Shown: positions 32,113 through 42,203 of the stretch, one piece after another
Layout: every line of letters starts with the position of its first letter
Numbering within the stretch: the stretch's first letter is position 1
Origin: Chalciporus piperatus
Taxonomy: Eukaryota; Basidiomycota; Agaricomycetes; Boletales; Boletaceae
Assembly (NCBI GenBank): GCA_038093975.1
Contig: JBBPTG010000205.1
Coordinates: 1-43,290 of the forward strand
Direction: 5' to 3'
Length of the DNA stretch: 43,290 bases
The notes under the pieces: model-generated
Databases searched by the model: none
What the model was told of the DNA's origin: nothing
What the model saw: the letters and a program-made list of their open reading frames with translations, nothing else
Position numbers and translations under genes: made by a program

Positions 32113-32468
32113 AGTTACTCACCAACCTCACCGCTAGGTAAGCACCAGATGTAGTTCCTCACTGGAACCCTCTCAACAGGTTATGAGCCCTGGGTAGCTC
32201 AGCTATGCGCGAAAGCGCCGCTGACTACTCTGGTGTTCTTGCCTAACAAGAACGTTTGGTCGCTCTGCGCGGTTTTACCGCCGGGCATCTCTCTGATGCG
32301 GTCACGCTCAGAAGAGACATGACCACAATGAGTCAGATCCCATGGGGAGACTATGTCCCCCTAGGATATGGGCTCTGAGCGTTCACGCTGACGCGGTTAC
32401 ACCCGCTCCCTTTTCTCCTCTTAGATTAAAGGCAACGCTGACGCATCATCCCCGCTAGATACTCAACT

Positions 32469-35411
32469 ATGTCCTCCGCTCTCAAAGAGATCGCCCGCCT
32501 TAACGGTACCAACTATACGCGTTGGGCCGAGGAGATGCAGGATTATATCCGCTCCCAAGGCTTGTGGCAGAAAGTAATGGTTCGCGCTATGCCCGCCATC
32601 ACTGATACCCCGCCTGCCACTCAAGCGCAGATCGATGCGTGGCAGGACGACGATGACAAGGTCCTTGGCTCCATACGCATGCGCTTAGAAACGCACGTCG
32701 CTAGCCAGTTCCCTATCACTACTCACCCCGACTCCGTTCAGCTCTGGGCTGCGATCAAAACGCAGTACGACTCTACGTCGGACGCCGCCGCGTACTCGGA
32801 GATTCAGAAGATGCTCGCCATCAACTTCCCCAAGGAAGATCATCCGGGGAAGACCTTCGCCGCTCTCAACAGCTCGTTCGCGAAGCTGAATACTCTCACG
32901 TACACGATTCCAGACAACATCCAACGGATGTTCGTGTTGGCGAAGCTCCCCGCTTACGCCGACTACGTCGTCAAGTCAGTCAACGAGAGATCCGTCCCTA
33001 CCGCCGTCACCACCGCCACTCCCGCCGTCGCTGCACCCACGCTGGTGCAAATCGAACAACGCGTCGTCGCTGCCTACCAGCAGCACATCTCCCGACGTGT
33101 GCCGAAGAATGCGCAGCCTGCTCAGCAGGCAAACCAGATCTCCGCTGTTAAGCGGAAGGGGGACGACCCCAAGTTTAATCAACAACAGGAGTCATCTGCA
33201 TCGCAGAAGCCAGACGGCGAGCAGAAGAAGAAGAAGCGGAGGGAAGGTAAGCGCTCGGAAAAGGGGAAGAAGAAGCGCGACGAACGTCGCGCCAATGCGA
33301 ACGACGCTTCTGCGTCCTTCGCCTTCTCCTCTTTCTCCAACGCGCCGGTGCTCAGCCCGGCCTCCACCATCTTCACTTCCCCCGTCGTCGACCCTCGTAC
33401 CCTTGCGCACACCACCGGCGCACATCAATACGGTCCTCCCGCCTTTCCCCACACCCAGAACGCCATTTCCCTAGCGGACCGGCTGGGTGTTACACCTACC
33501 ATCGAGACAGTCCGTACGCTCGACCCAGTGGCTAACCGCCACATCGACTATGACACCCCCGTCTCCCTCCCGCGCTCGCCCTTCTACAAGAAGGATGGCG
33601 CATCTATGTCCTTCCCGGTCAACGACCATAGGACTCTCCAACATCAACTCGGTGCGGCCTACTTCGGCCCTTCTGGTTTTTCTCGTATTCACGAGACTCC
33701 TTCCCGCTCTCTTCTAGAGCGCCTGGATGAAACCATTGAAGATGCTGAGATGGAGATCGCATCCATCATGCCCCTCGACGAGGAGTATGAGGCGGAGGGC
33801 GAGGACACCGTCTCTTTAGGCGACGAAGCTCCTGACGAGTTCATCTCGCAGTACTTCGACTTTGGCGCCGCTGACGTTTGGCAAGTCCCTTTCCCGCTCT
33901 TTCTCTACACAGACACTGATGTGCGGCCTTCGCCACAGAAAATTGCATTTTACTGTAACATGTCTGATGTAGTAGATAGAAATGAATCTACTGCTACCCC
34001 GTTCCAACTGTGTGATAACTGTTCGAAGAACGATAAGGGCAAGCAAAAGAGCGACGTGTATGACATACCAGCAGACCTTTGGCTGCTAGATTCAGGGGCT
34101 TCGGCCCATTTTACAAATAATATGAACAATTTCGCGGAGTACAATGCGTTTACCAAACCTGAGTACTCACAGACAGCGAACGGTCGTGCGCCAATTCTTG
34201 GCATCGGCACAGTGATTGTGGAGTTCAATGGAAACACCGTGCGGTTATCGCCGACCATATACATGCCCACATGTAACATTAAGCTTATTTCGATGGGCAC
34301 ACTGCTCAAAGATCAGTGTCTAACACTGAAAGCTGTTCCGAACGGTATCGAATTTCAAGATACCTGCATTAAAAAGACTATTCTATCGTTTCACTCGCAT
34401 GGTCGTGATACCATGTACTGGATCAAAGCACCAACTGTCAAACCACATGCCAAGCCTATAAGCATGGCCGCTGTGGACTACGACTTGCTACATCGCCGCC
34501 TCGGTCATCCCTCGCGTGACGTGCTCAAAGCCGCACGAAAACATCTCAAAGATTTCCCGGACGTTGAAATTCCGTCCAATCCTCCAATTTGTCCCGGTTG
34601 CGAACTCGGCAAACAGCCAAACAGGACGTTTCCTCATACTGAGACGCGTGCAAGCGCTCCTTTTGAGTTGATTCATTCTGATCTCAAGTCGTTCGAAATA
34701 GAATCGTACCATAAGTTTAAATACGCGGTCGTATTCTACGATGACTTCACATCAATGTCCTGGCTCGCCCTTATACGCACCAAGGACCAGACCCTTAAAA
34801 TGGTCAAACAATTCATTGCTTTCGTCCGCACACAGTACAACGCCAAAGTAAAGGCTTGGAAATCCGATGCTGGAGGCGAATACACCTCCAAAGCATTCAC
34901 GGAATACATGCGCGATGAAGGCATCCGTATTCAACAGTCCGCCCCATACGCACATCAGCAGAACGGGCGTGCGGAACGCTTAATCCGCACATTAATGGAC
35001 AAAGCACAGGCGATGCGGTTACACGCTTGCCTACCCGATTCTTACTGGGAATTCGCTTTAACGCATGCATCCCACGTGTACAATCGTACACCAATGGCTA
35101 GGTTGAACTGGAAGACTCCTATGGAGAAACTTACTGGGGAACAATCCTCCGTCTCCCACCTAAGAGTATTCGGATGTGGTGCATACGTGCATCTTCCCGA
35201 TGAAACAAGGAAAGGGAAACTACAACCTAAGTCCCAATTAATGATTTATCTCGGTGTTGCCCCTGGTAGTGAGCGCAACTACATATTCATGCGCCCCAAC
35301 AACTCCATGCACACGTCGACACATGCCATCTTTGATGAGCATTTGTTTCCTAAGTGTTCCGGTGCACGCCCTCACAGGCCCGTAAGTCACCCACCCACTG
35401 AAACACATTGA
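32469..35411 (+). CDS. Ty1/copia Gag-Pol, 5' half: gag, protease, integrase (980 aa, premature TGA)
   Basis: The N-terminus is a copia gag domain (LNGTNYTRWAEEMQDYI) followed by a very Lys-rich stretch at about 226-272, with no CCHC knuckle seen. Protease DSGAS lies near residue 540. A pre-integrase HHCC module (LHRRLGHPS, then CPGCELGK) and the integrase core with HSDLKSFE, YDDFTSMSW and the Glu in NGRAERLIRTL follow. The frame stops at TGA (35409-35411) in the linker, yet reads open in phase to 35606, where an LTR of the gypsy chromovirus begins. A CGA-to-TGA change is likely. RT and RNase H are absent. Confidence 0.9.
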   Translation: MSSALKEIARLNGTNYTRWAEEMQDYIRSQGLWQKVMVRAMPAITDTPPATQAQIDAWQDDDDKVLGSIRMRLETHVASQFPITTHPDSVQLWAAIKTQYDSTSDAAAYSEIQKMLAINFPKEDHPGKTFAALNSSFAKLNTLTYTIPDNIQRMFVLAKLPAYADYVVKSVNERSVPTAVTTATPAVAAPTLVQIEQRVVAAYQQHISRRVPKNAQPAQQANQISAVKRKGDDPKFNQQQESSASQKPDGEQKKKKRREGKRSEKGKKKRDERRANANDASASFAFSSFSNAPVLSPASTIFTSPVVDPRTLAHTTGAHQYGPPAFPHTQNAISLADRLGVTPTIETVRTLDPVANRHIDYDTPVSLPRSPFYKKDGASMSFPVNDHRTLQHQLGAAYFGPSGFSRIHETPSRSLLERLDETIEDAEMEIASIMPLDEEYEAEGEDTVSLGDEAPDEFISQYFDFGAADVWQVPFPLFLYTDTDVRPSPQKIAFYCNMSDVVDRNESTATPFQLCDNCSKNDKGKQKSDVYDIPADLWLLDSGASAHFTNNMNNFAEYNAFTKPEYSQTANGRAPILGIGTVIVEFNGNTVRLSPTIYMPTCNIKLISMGTLLKDQCLTLKAVPNGIEFQDTCIKKTILSFHSHGRDTMYWIKAPTVKPHAKPISMAAVDYDLLHRRLGHPSRDVLKAARKHLKDFPDVEIPSNPPICPGCELGKQPNRTFPHTETRASAPFELIHSDLKSFEIESYHKFKYAVVFYDDFTSMSWLALIRTKDQTLKMVKQFIAFVRTQYNAKVKAWKSDAGGEYTSKAFTEYMRDEGIRIQQSAPYAHQQNGRAERLIRTLMDKAQAMRLHACLPDSYWEFALTHASHVYNRTPMARLNWKTPMEKLTGEQSSVSHLRVFGCGAYVHLPDETRKGKLQPKSQLMIYLGVAPGSERNYIFMRPNNSMHTSTHAIFDEHLFPKCSGARPHRPVSHPPTETH

Positions 35412-35606
35412 CACACCGATGATGAAAACGAGTCTTCTGACTCTGACTCCTCTGACGATCAGTCTGACGCGGTTAAACCCGCCCCTGATCCCCAGCCAGC
35501 ACCAGCACGCCCGGAAACCCCACTGGCACCTGCGCCTGCACCTCCTGTCACACCGCCATCTGCTCGTCCACCAGCTGGACCACCTGATGCCCCACCTCGC
35601 CGATCT

Positions 35607-36062
35607 TGTTATAGTATTTAAAAACTTTTCAAACTTTTGCCTACAACGGTATTCGAACTCTGGACTTTGTCTACAACTTAGGGGTCAAGCCGGATTCATC
35701 TTAATCCGCTCCGGTAGTCCCTGTAGCATTACGTAAAACTATTACATAATCAGGTCACGTGACAAAGGTCTAGACTTAGATGAGTCAGCAATGATGTCAT
35801 GGCCTAGACCCTAATCCGTACCTGGTACCTTTTCTTATCTATCGTCCCATTTACCTTATTTATCTTTTCCTTTATGATTTCCTTATTCGGCTGTTGGTCT
35901 GTGCACACTTCTCAATAGTATATAAGTAGTCCTGTACTTATCACAGACCCCAGTCTAATCCATTTGTTGCTTCACCGCAATTAAGTTTTAGTACTCAGCA
36001 TACTCCTTCGCAAGGCCTAGTGTTGCCTTAAGTCCCCGCCGTGTTGTGACTCAGTCATAACA
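35607..36062 (+). repeat. 5' LTR of the chromovirus
   Basis: TGTTATAG to CATAACA. It contains the E-box GTCACGTGAC (35754-35763), TGAGTCA (35781-35787), the CRE-like TGATGTCA (35792-35799) and a TATA box TATATAAG (35919-35926). The predicted RNA start, AGTCTAATCCA (35952-35962), is 33 nt after the TATA start. Confidence 0.95.
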
Positions 36063-36064
36063 CT

Positions 36065-36075
36065 TGGATTAGACT
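36065..36075 (+). other. Self-priming PBS of the chromovirus
   Basis: TGGATTAGACT starts 2 nt after the LTR and is the exact reverse complement of AGTCTAATCCA, which lies in the LTR where transcription should start (35952-35962). Eleven nucleotides is the length used in Tf1 self-priming. The leader from 36076 to 36769 is long and without a supported gene. Confidence 0.7.
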
Positions 36076-36769
36076 TGAAAACACCGCCTGGACTCTAGGG
36101 CTAAAGAGTTGGTCAAGAAGACCGTTTGTGTACGTGACACACAGGAGACCGCAACTCCATCCACTGCTGCATATACGGCCGTCCGCCGTCATAAATTGGA
36201 TAAAGTTGCTGTTCCCCATAGTGCACTAGGGGCTTTTTGATCGTTCGAGACGTCTTGGGGTCCGCTCACGCGCAAACCCTCTGACTGTAGACACGATCCG
36301 GGTTCGCGTGATCACCCGTTGACGTCACGCATTCGCCATCTGGCTATTCATTTCGTTTGGGCCAGCCTTTAGTGCCCCGTTTCTGTTATCCTCAGTACTA
36401 TAGTATTTGTTCGAAGACCGGATTGGGATCGTGCCCAATTGCGAAGGACGACAAGGGAAAAGCGCGTCGCCGCCCCCTTGGCTGAGTCATACGTAGCAAC
36501 GTAAGCCGGCAGCACCGCCGAGGTACAAAAATAGAAAACAATAAAAAATAGTACCCTGTATTACGATAGCTTTTGCTGCTGCTCGAAAAAAGAAGTTCGA
36601 GAGTAGTGTATGTGTAAAATCAAATCAGATCTTGGGAAAATTCCTCAGAAGGTCTGCCGAGATTCCGATAAGCGTCGCAGGTATTACCTCCGCTCGAAAA
36701 AATATTTTCTTCGTCCTCGTGTCTGTCATCCCCAGAGAACCTTTGGAAGATAGGGTTCAGTAAGGATAT

Positions 36770-38101
36770 ATGTCAGCAGAGTTCTTAGATCAAGAAACAC
36801 AAGCTCAGGGGTACAGATCTCCCCCACGTCACTTCCCTTCCTCATCCGAAAGTTCACACCCCCCTACTCCCCGTCCCGAATCTCCGATGGCAGATCCCGC
36901 TGATCCCATCGCTGCTCTCACCGCCGCTCTGAAAACGCTTATTTCAGACAATTCGGACTCTGTGTCCAAAAAAGTTGCCGACCCGGGAAAATGGGATGGT
37001 GACCGCACCAAGTTCCGTTTGTGGTGGGCGCAGGTTAACGCCTGGCAGTCCGTCCACACGTGGAAAAACAACAAGGTTCGATGCCTCGCCGTACTCTCAC
37101 GGTTAGAAAGAAAAGCGGCTGGGTTCGCCCAGATGACAATAGAAAAATGGTCGCGATATGAACTCTTACCACCGCCGCCAGTAGAAGGCGAGCCAGAACC
37201 TGATCGGGCACCCTTGGGACTACTAGCATGGCCCACGTGGACAATATTTTCACATCTCCTCAAATCACATTTCCAGATTGACGTACTCGCTCATGAGAGT
37301 CTCAGGAAATTGGAAGCATTGAAGCAGGCTGGGAAACCTGTGGACATCTTCCTCCAGGAGTTTGAATTATTGAAGGCGGAATCGGAGATTGAAGATGCTC
37401 ATGCCAAAGAGCTTCTAAAAAAGGCAATAGATTACAAAATCTATTATCAGGCGCAAATCAACACCAATGTTGATGAGCAAAATTTGACCAACACGATCGA
37501 CACCTACCGAAAGTTGGGTCGAACTTTCGAACGTATCGTTGTTGAACGCGGTGCTCCAGTTCGTCAGGCACCCGCGACTGCGCCAAGGCCTTCATCTTCA
37601 TATCCGTATCTCCCCCCTCGTTACCCAATTGCATCACGTCCGCTCCCACGTCCCCCCGTTCCGTATGCGGCCCCCCGTTTCACTCCCACAGGCACACAGC
37701 CTGGTCGTGGAGCCCCGATGGATCTGTCGGCACAGCAAATGCCAAGATCCCCCGTTCGGGGAAACTGTTTCAATTGCGACCAGCCAGGTCATTTTGCAAA
37801 CGCGTGCCCAAAGCCCCACAGGCCGCGTCAGAGACAAGTTGTTATGTGGGATCCATACTCGCAACAATACGTTGAGTCTTCCCTGCCGTTTGACAACCGG
37901 CAGATGCCCTTCGCAGGTACCATCCCTGCACCCTACCCTCCTACCCCTTCCCCCTACCCCGCTGGCCCGTCCACCAGCACAAGTTACATGTCGCATCAAG
38001 CGGCATATACCAACCAAGAAGCGGAAGCGTACTGGCGCGACCGCATTGAATCAGAAGCCAAGGCACAGGCAGCCGAAGCTTTAAAAGGAAACAGCCAATG
38101 A
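36770..38101 (+). CDS. Chromovirus Gag, 443 aa
   Basis: This is the structural protein of the retrotransposon particle. A Ser/Pro-rich N-terminus is followed by a gag core (PGKWDGDRTKFRLWWAQVNA, later FLQEFELLKAES). A Pro-rich segment precedes one CCHC knuckle (CFNCDQPGHFANACP) at about 333-347, and the C-terminus is Pro/Tyr-rich. It is intact. Its TGA overlaps the ATG of the next frame in the tetranucleotide ATGA (38098-38101), which suggests that pol may be reached by termination-reinitiation rather than frameshifting. Confidence 0.93.
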   Translation: MSAEFLDQETQAQGYRSPPRHFPSSSESSHPPTPRPESPMADPADPIAALTAALKTLISDNSDSVSKKVADPGKWDGDRTKFRLWWAQVNAWQSVHTWKNNKVRCLAVLSRLERKAAGFAQMTIEKWSRYELLPPPPVEGEPEPDRAPLGLLAWPTWTIFSHLLKSHFQIDVLAHESLRKLEALKQAGKPVDIFLQEFELLKAESEIEDAHAKELLKKAIDYKIYYQAQINTNVDEQNLTNTIDTYRKLGRTFERIVVERGAPVRQAPATAPRPSSSYPYLPPRYPIASRPLPRPPVPYAAPRFTPTGTQPGRGAPMDLSAQQMPRSPVRGNCFNCDQPGHFANACPKPHRPRQRQVVMWDPYSQQYVESSLPFDNRQMPFAGTIPAPYPPTPSPYPAGPSTSTSYMSHQAAYTNQEAEAYWRDRIESEAKAQAAEALKGNSQ

Positions 38102-38448
38102 GAGAAATGGGTTCTCGGCGGCTCGGACATAGTGTACCAAATGGTTGTATTAGTACTACTCCTTGTGTTCCGTTCCAATATAACTTTTCTTCTTCTTCTG
38201 AAAGGGCGTCCCTTAGTGGCGTGGCGACAGAAGTAAAACAATTCGTGCTTAATTCCCTTAAGGTAAATTATTCGAAAAAAGAAATCCCATCAAAAATACA
38301 TGTAAGGAATCAGAATCGGAAAAACGAGCTGGATCTCGCTATTACTATTATGTACGACAAAGGGGAGCAATGGAAGAAAATGGAGTTTGCCGCTCTGTTG
38401 GATTCCGGCGCAACTGAAACTTTTATAGATAAATCGTTCTGTGAGTGA
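38098..38448 (+). CDS. Chromovirus Pol N-terminus: aspartic protease, ends at premature TGA
   Basis: The 116-codon frame starts within the gag stop and contains the protease active site LLDSGATETFID. It ends at TGA 38446-38448 in the phrase SFCE. The downstream RT frame is in the same phase and continues HGLTLEELPFP without a gap. In relatives this position is normally a basic residue, so CGA to TGA is the simplest reading. One point mutation therefore separates the protease from the rest of Pol. Confidence 0.88.
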   Translation: MREMGSRRLGHSVPNGCISTTPCVPFQYNFSSSSERASLSGVATEVKQFVLNSLKVNYSKKEIPSKIHVRNQNRKNELDLAITIMYDKGEQWKKMEFAALLDSGATETFIDKSFCE

Positions 38449-38454
38449 CATGGT

Positions 38455-41400
38455 TTGACACTGGAAGAACTTCCTTTTCCTATTCCAGTGTACAAAGCCG
38501 ACGGCTCAGAGGGAGCGATAGGCGGTGTCACTCATAAGGTTTCACTTGTTTTGGGACATAATGGACATTTCGAGCATATGGACGCTTTTGTTTCTGTACT
38601 TGGCACTCATCACATGATCATCGGCTATGATTGGCTTGAGAGGCACAACCCTGAAATCGATTGGGTGGCCAAACGAGTACGATTCACACGCTGTACGGAT
38701 CAGTGCAAAGTAGTCAACTATCATTTGAATCATTCTTTTTCTATTCGCCGAGTGTTTGAGGCGGGGCTCACCGAGAAAGTCCCAGTAGAACTCCATGAAT
38801 ACTTAGACGTCTTCTCAGAGCAAGAGAGTGAGCGTATGCCTACCCGAAAGGCGTGGGACCACGCAATAGATCTCAAGCCTGATTTAGTTCCCAAAAAGGG
38901 TCGGATGATTCCGATGTCCGAACAGGAACTAGATGATGTCAAAAAGTTCATTGATAAGGAGTTATCGAAAGGATATCTTCGTCCGTCGAAATCCCCTCAG
39001 ACATCTCCTGTTTTCTTTATTCCAAAAAAGGACGGTAAAAAGAGATTAGTTATGGACTATCGTTACGTAAATGAGGGAACTGTCAAGAATGCTTACCCTC
39101 TTCCCCTCATTTCCGGACTTATCGACCAGCTCAAAGGAGCTGATATGTTTACTAAAATGGACCTTCGTTGGGGATACAATAATGTTAGAATAAAAGAAGG
39201 CGACAAATGGAAAGCGGCTTTCGTAACTCCATTCGGCGCTTACGAACCTGTAGTTATGTACTTTGGACTTACGAACTCTCCCCCCACGTTTCAACAAATG
39301 ATGAACGATCTATTTAGCGATCTTCATGGGGTTCACATTATTTATATCGACGATCTCATGATCTTTACGTTCGGAAAATCTAGAACACAGCACTTAGAAA
39401 TAGTTAAAACCGTATTGCAATGTCTCAGAGAGAACGATCTTTACGTAAAACCAGAAAAGTGCAGTTTTGCTGTAGATTCCGTAGATTTCCTGGGAATGGT
39501 TATATCCCAGAAAGGCGTAGAGATGGACAATTCGAAGGTGCAGGCTATTCTGGACTGGCCAGCACCAACTCGGTTGAAGGGTGTTCAGTCCTTTTTAGGA
39601 TTGGCTAACTTCTATCGACGCTTCATTCAGGGCTTCGCTGACATTGCTCGTCCCTTGAATGACCTTACCAAAAAGGACACACCATATCGGTGGGGACCGG
39701 AGCAACAGCAAGCTTTTGACAAGCTGAAGCAGCAATTCACTACCGCTCCGCTTTTAGCTTATCCTGACCGCTCTAAAGAAGTCAGAGTAGAAACGGACGC
39801 TAGTGATATTGCAACGGGAGCTGTGCTCTCGGTTAAATGCGATGATGGCCTCTGGAGGCCTTGTGCTTTCATTTCCCATTCCTTTAGTTCTGCCGAAAAG
39901 AACTACCCGGTTTATGACAAGGAGCTTCTAGCTGTCATTCGGGCTTTGCAGGAATGGAGACATTATCTAATGGGTCGAGAACATTTCGAGATTTGGACTG
40001 ATCACAAGGATCTCGAATATTGGAAATCTCCCCAAACTCTGAGCCCACGTCAAGCACGCTGGAATGCGCTGCTCTCAGAGTATAATTACTCGATTATTTA
40101 TAAACCGGGTGCCACAAATGGAAGGGCTGATGCTTTATCTCGTCGAGAAGATCACGGAGAAGCGGATCCCGACCATAACAAAAATATTACTGTCCTTCCT
40201 GCTTCTGTTTTTATTAATACGGTCACTCTTTCTTCACCTATTTACGACGAAATACAAAATGAATCAGAAAAAATAAAAAATGATACTCTAGATGGCTTCG
40301 TTTTTGACGAGGGGTCTATAGTATTTAAAAATGACAAAAACAAAGTTTTCGTTCCTATTTCTTTACGTACTAAACTACTCACAATCCTTCATGATTCTCC
40401 TATTGGCGGCCATGGTGGCCAAGGACGTACTTTACATCTGGTTACTCGTTATTTCTCGTGGCCTGGTGTCACAAAGGACGTTAAAACTTACGTAGAACAT
40501 TGTCAGACGTGCGCCCTCACGAAGGGAAAGTCAACTGCACAAGCTGGCAAATTAATTCCCCTTCCGGTTCCAAAAGAACCTTGGAAGGATATATCTATAG
40601 ACTTTACCACGGGTTTCCCTAAATCACGTGGTTTCGATGCCATTTGTGTAATTGTAGATCGCTTCTCTAAAGAAGTCGAGTTTATCGCTTGTAAAAAGAC
40701 AATTTCTTCGAAAGAACTAGCTATTTTATTTAGAGACAATGTTTGGTGTAGACACGGACTTCCCTCTTCGATTGTTTCAGATCGAGGACCGCAATTTGCA
40801 TCGGAGTTTACTTCACAGCTTTGCACCCTTCTAGGAATAGAACAGAAGCTGTCAACCGCTTATCACCCCCAAACCGATGGCCAAACGGAGCGTATGAACC
40901 GAGAACTCCAGCAGTATCTCCGCGCTTACGTGGCTAAACGTCAAACGGAATGGGCTGATTGGTTGAAGATAGCGCAGTTCCATCACAATTCCTCCCTCTC
41001 CACTGCTACCGGAACCATCCCCTTCGCTATAACAAAAAACTACTTCCCACGCATGGGATTCGAAGGCGATTCATCTCCAGCTGGTACATTCTTAGAGAAA
41101 TGTGGAAAGGCACACAAAGAAGTAGAGCAGGCGTTAGAAGAAACTCAGAACCGGATGAAAGAGCAAGCGGACAAGCATCGGTCCGAAGCTCCAGATTATC
41201 AAATCGGAGATTTTGTTATGTTATCCACGGACAACCTCAAATTACCTTATCCCTCCAAAAAGATGACGCAAAACTGGATCGGACCTTATCAGATCACGAA
41301 GGTCCTTCCCAATGCAGTCACACTAGACTTGCCCAATTCAATGCATATTCATCCCACGGTTAATGTCAAACGGGTCAAACCGGCTCGAGAACCGTTGGAA

Positions 41401-41736
41401 GGGCAACCGGTCCGTCTTCCGGATCCGGTCATAGTCAACCAAGAAGGAGAAGAAGAATACGAGGTGGATTACGTAGTGAAGTCTCAGGTTAAACAAGGAC
41501 AATTAGAGTACCTGGTTCATTGGAAAGGCTGGGACATATCGGACCGTACATGGGAAAAGGCAGCGCATTTGTCAAATGCACCTGAAGTTGTCAAAGCTTT
41601 TCACAAAAAGCACCCGTCCGCCCCACGTCGAATCAACATGACCATGGGAAATTTCTCTGCCTTGTTCCAAAAATACGAAAATCTGACAGAGGTTCCTGAG
41701 CGCAAGTTGCTGAATCGCCTGGAATGCGATTCCTAG
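38455..41736 (+). CDS. Chromovirus Pol: RT, RNase H, integrase, chromodomain (about 1093 codons)
   Basis: After the remaining protease comes RT with YIDD near residue 297, then RNase H (ETDASDIATGAVL). The integrase has an HHCC finger ending in CQTCALTK and the catalytic triad segments SIDFTTGFP, SDRGPQF and TDGQTERMNREL. The C-terminus holds a chromodomain (about 1003-1055) with aromatic positions in YEVDYVV, YLVHWKGW and DRTWE, which would read methylated histone tails to guide integration. The frame is in phase with the protease frame upstream. There is no ATG at its start, so expression depends on the TGA upstream being read through or ancestral. Confidence 0.93.
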   Translation: MTLEELPFPIPVYKADGSEGAIGGVTHKVSLVLGHNGHFEHMDAFVSVLGTHHMIIGYDWLERHNPEIDWVAKRVRFTRCTDQCKVVNYHLNHSFSIRRVFEAGLTEKVPVELHEYLDVFSEQESERMPTRKAWDHAIDLKPDLVPKKGRMIPMSEQELDDVKKFIDKELSKGYLRPSKSPQTSPVFFIPKKDGKKRLVMDYRYVNEGTVKNAYPLPLISGLIDQLKGADMFTKMDLRWGYNNVRIKEGDKWKAAFVTPFGAYEPVVMYFGLTNSPPTFQQMMNDLFSDLHGVHIIYIDDLMIFTFGKSRTQHLEIVKTVLQCLRENDLYVKPEKCSFAVDSVDFLGMVISQKGVEMDNSKVQAILDWPAPTRLKGVQSFLGLANFYRRFIQGFADIARPLNDLTKKDTPYRWGPEQQQAFDKLKQQFTTAPLLAYPDRSKEVRVETDASDIATGAVLSVKCDDGLWRPCAFISHSFSSAEKNYPVYDKELLAVIRALQEWRHYLMGREHFEIWTDHKDLEYWKSPQTLSPRQARWNALLSEYNYSIIYKPGATNGRADALSRREDHGEADPDHNKNITVLPASVFINTVTLSSPIYDEIQNESEKIKNDTLDGFVFDEGSIVFKNDKNKVFVPISLRTKLLTILHDSPIGGHGGQGRTLHLVTRYFSWPGVTKDVKTYVEHCQTCALTKGKSTAQAGKLIPLPVPKEPWKDISIDFTTGFPKSRGFDAICVIVDRFSKEVEFIACKKTISSKELAILFRDNVWCRHGLPSSIVSDRGPQFASEFTSQLCTLLGIEQKLSTAYHPQTDGQTERMNRELQQYLRAYVAKRQTEWADWLKIAQFHHNSSLSTATGTIPFAITKNYFPRMGFEGDSSPAGTFLEKCGKAHKEVEQALEETQNRMKEQADKHRSEAPDYQIGDFVMLSTDNLKLPYPSKKMTQNWIGPYQITKVLPNAVTLDLPNSMHIHPTVNVKRVKPAREPLEGQPVRLPDPVIVNQEGEEEYEVDYVVKSQVKQGQLEYLVHWKGWDISDRTWEKAAHLSNAPEVVKAFHKKHPSAPRRINMTMGNFSALFQKYENLTEVPERKLLNRLECDS

Positions 41737-41747
41737 AGAGGGGATAG

Positions 41748-42203
41748 TGTTATAGTATTTAAAAACTTTTCAAACTTTTGCCTACAACGGTATTCGAACT
41801 CTGGACTTTGTCTACAACTTAGGGGTCAAGCCGGATTCATCTTAATCCGCTCCGGTAGTCCCTGTAGCATTACGTAAAACTATTACATAATCAGGTCACG
41901 TGACAAAGGTCTAGACTTAGATGAGTCAGCAATGATGTCATGGCCTAGACCCTAATCCGTACCTGGTACCTTTTCTTATCTATCGTCCCATTTACCTTAT
42001 TTATCTTTTCCTTTATGATTTCCTTATTCGGCTGTTGGTCTGTGCGCACTTCTCAATAGTATATAAGTAGCCCTGTACTTATCACAGACCCCAGTCTAAT
42101 CCATTTGTTGCTTCACCGCAATTAAGTTTTAGTACTCAGCATACTCCTTCGCAAGGCCTAGTGTTGCCTTAAGTCCCCGCCGTGTTGTGACTCAGTCATA
42201 ACA
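41748..42203 (+). repeat. 3' LTR of the chromovirus
   Basis: 456 bp, matching the 5' LTR except for two positions seen by eye (CGC versus CAC before CTTCTCAATAG, and AGCCC versus AGTCC after the TATA box). A purine run (AGAGAGGGGATAG) just before it serves as the polypurine tract. Confidence 0.95.

Larger units (their letters stand above)
35607..42203 (+). mobile_element. Full-length Ty3/gypsy chromovirus, 6.6 kb
   Basis: It has two 456-bp LTRs differing at two positions by eye, a self-priming PBS, gag, pol with protease, RT, RNase H, integrase and a C-terminal chromodomain, and a polypurine tract. One in-frame TGA separates protease from RT. Flanks do not form a target duplication (GATCT before, AGTTC after). 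Moreover the left flank is copia sequence while the right flank is not. The solo LTR at 4128-4581 belongs to this family. Confidence 0.95.

Noticed and set aside
28384..35606. Treating both copia parts as a single element
   Set aside because: They are on opposite strands and both contain the same integrase segment, so they are two copies.
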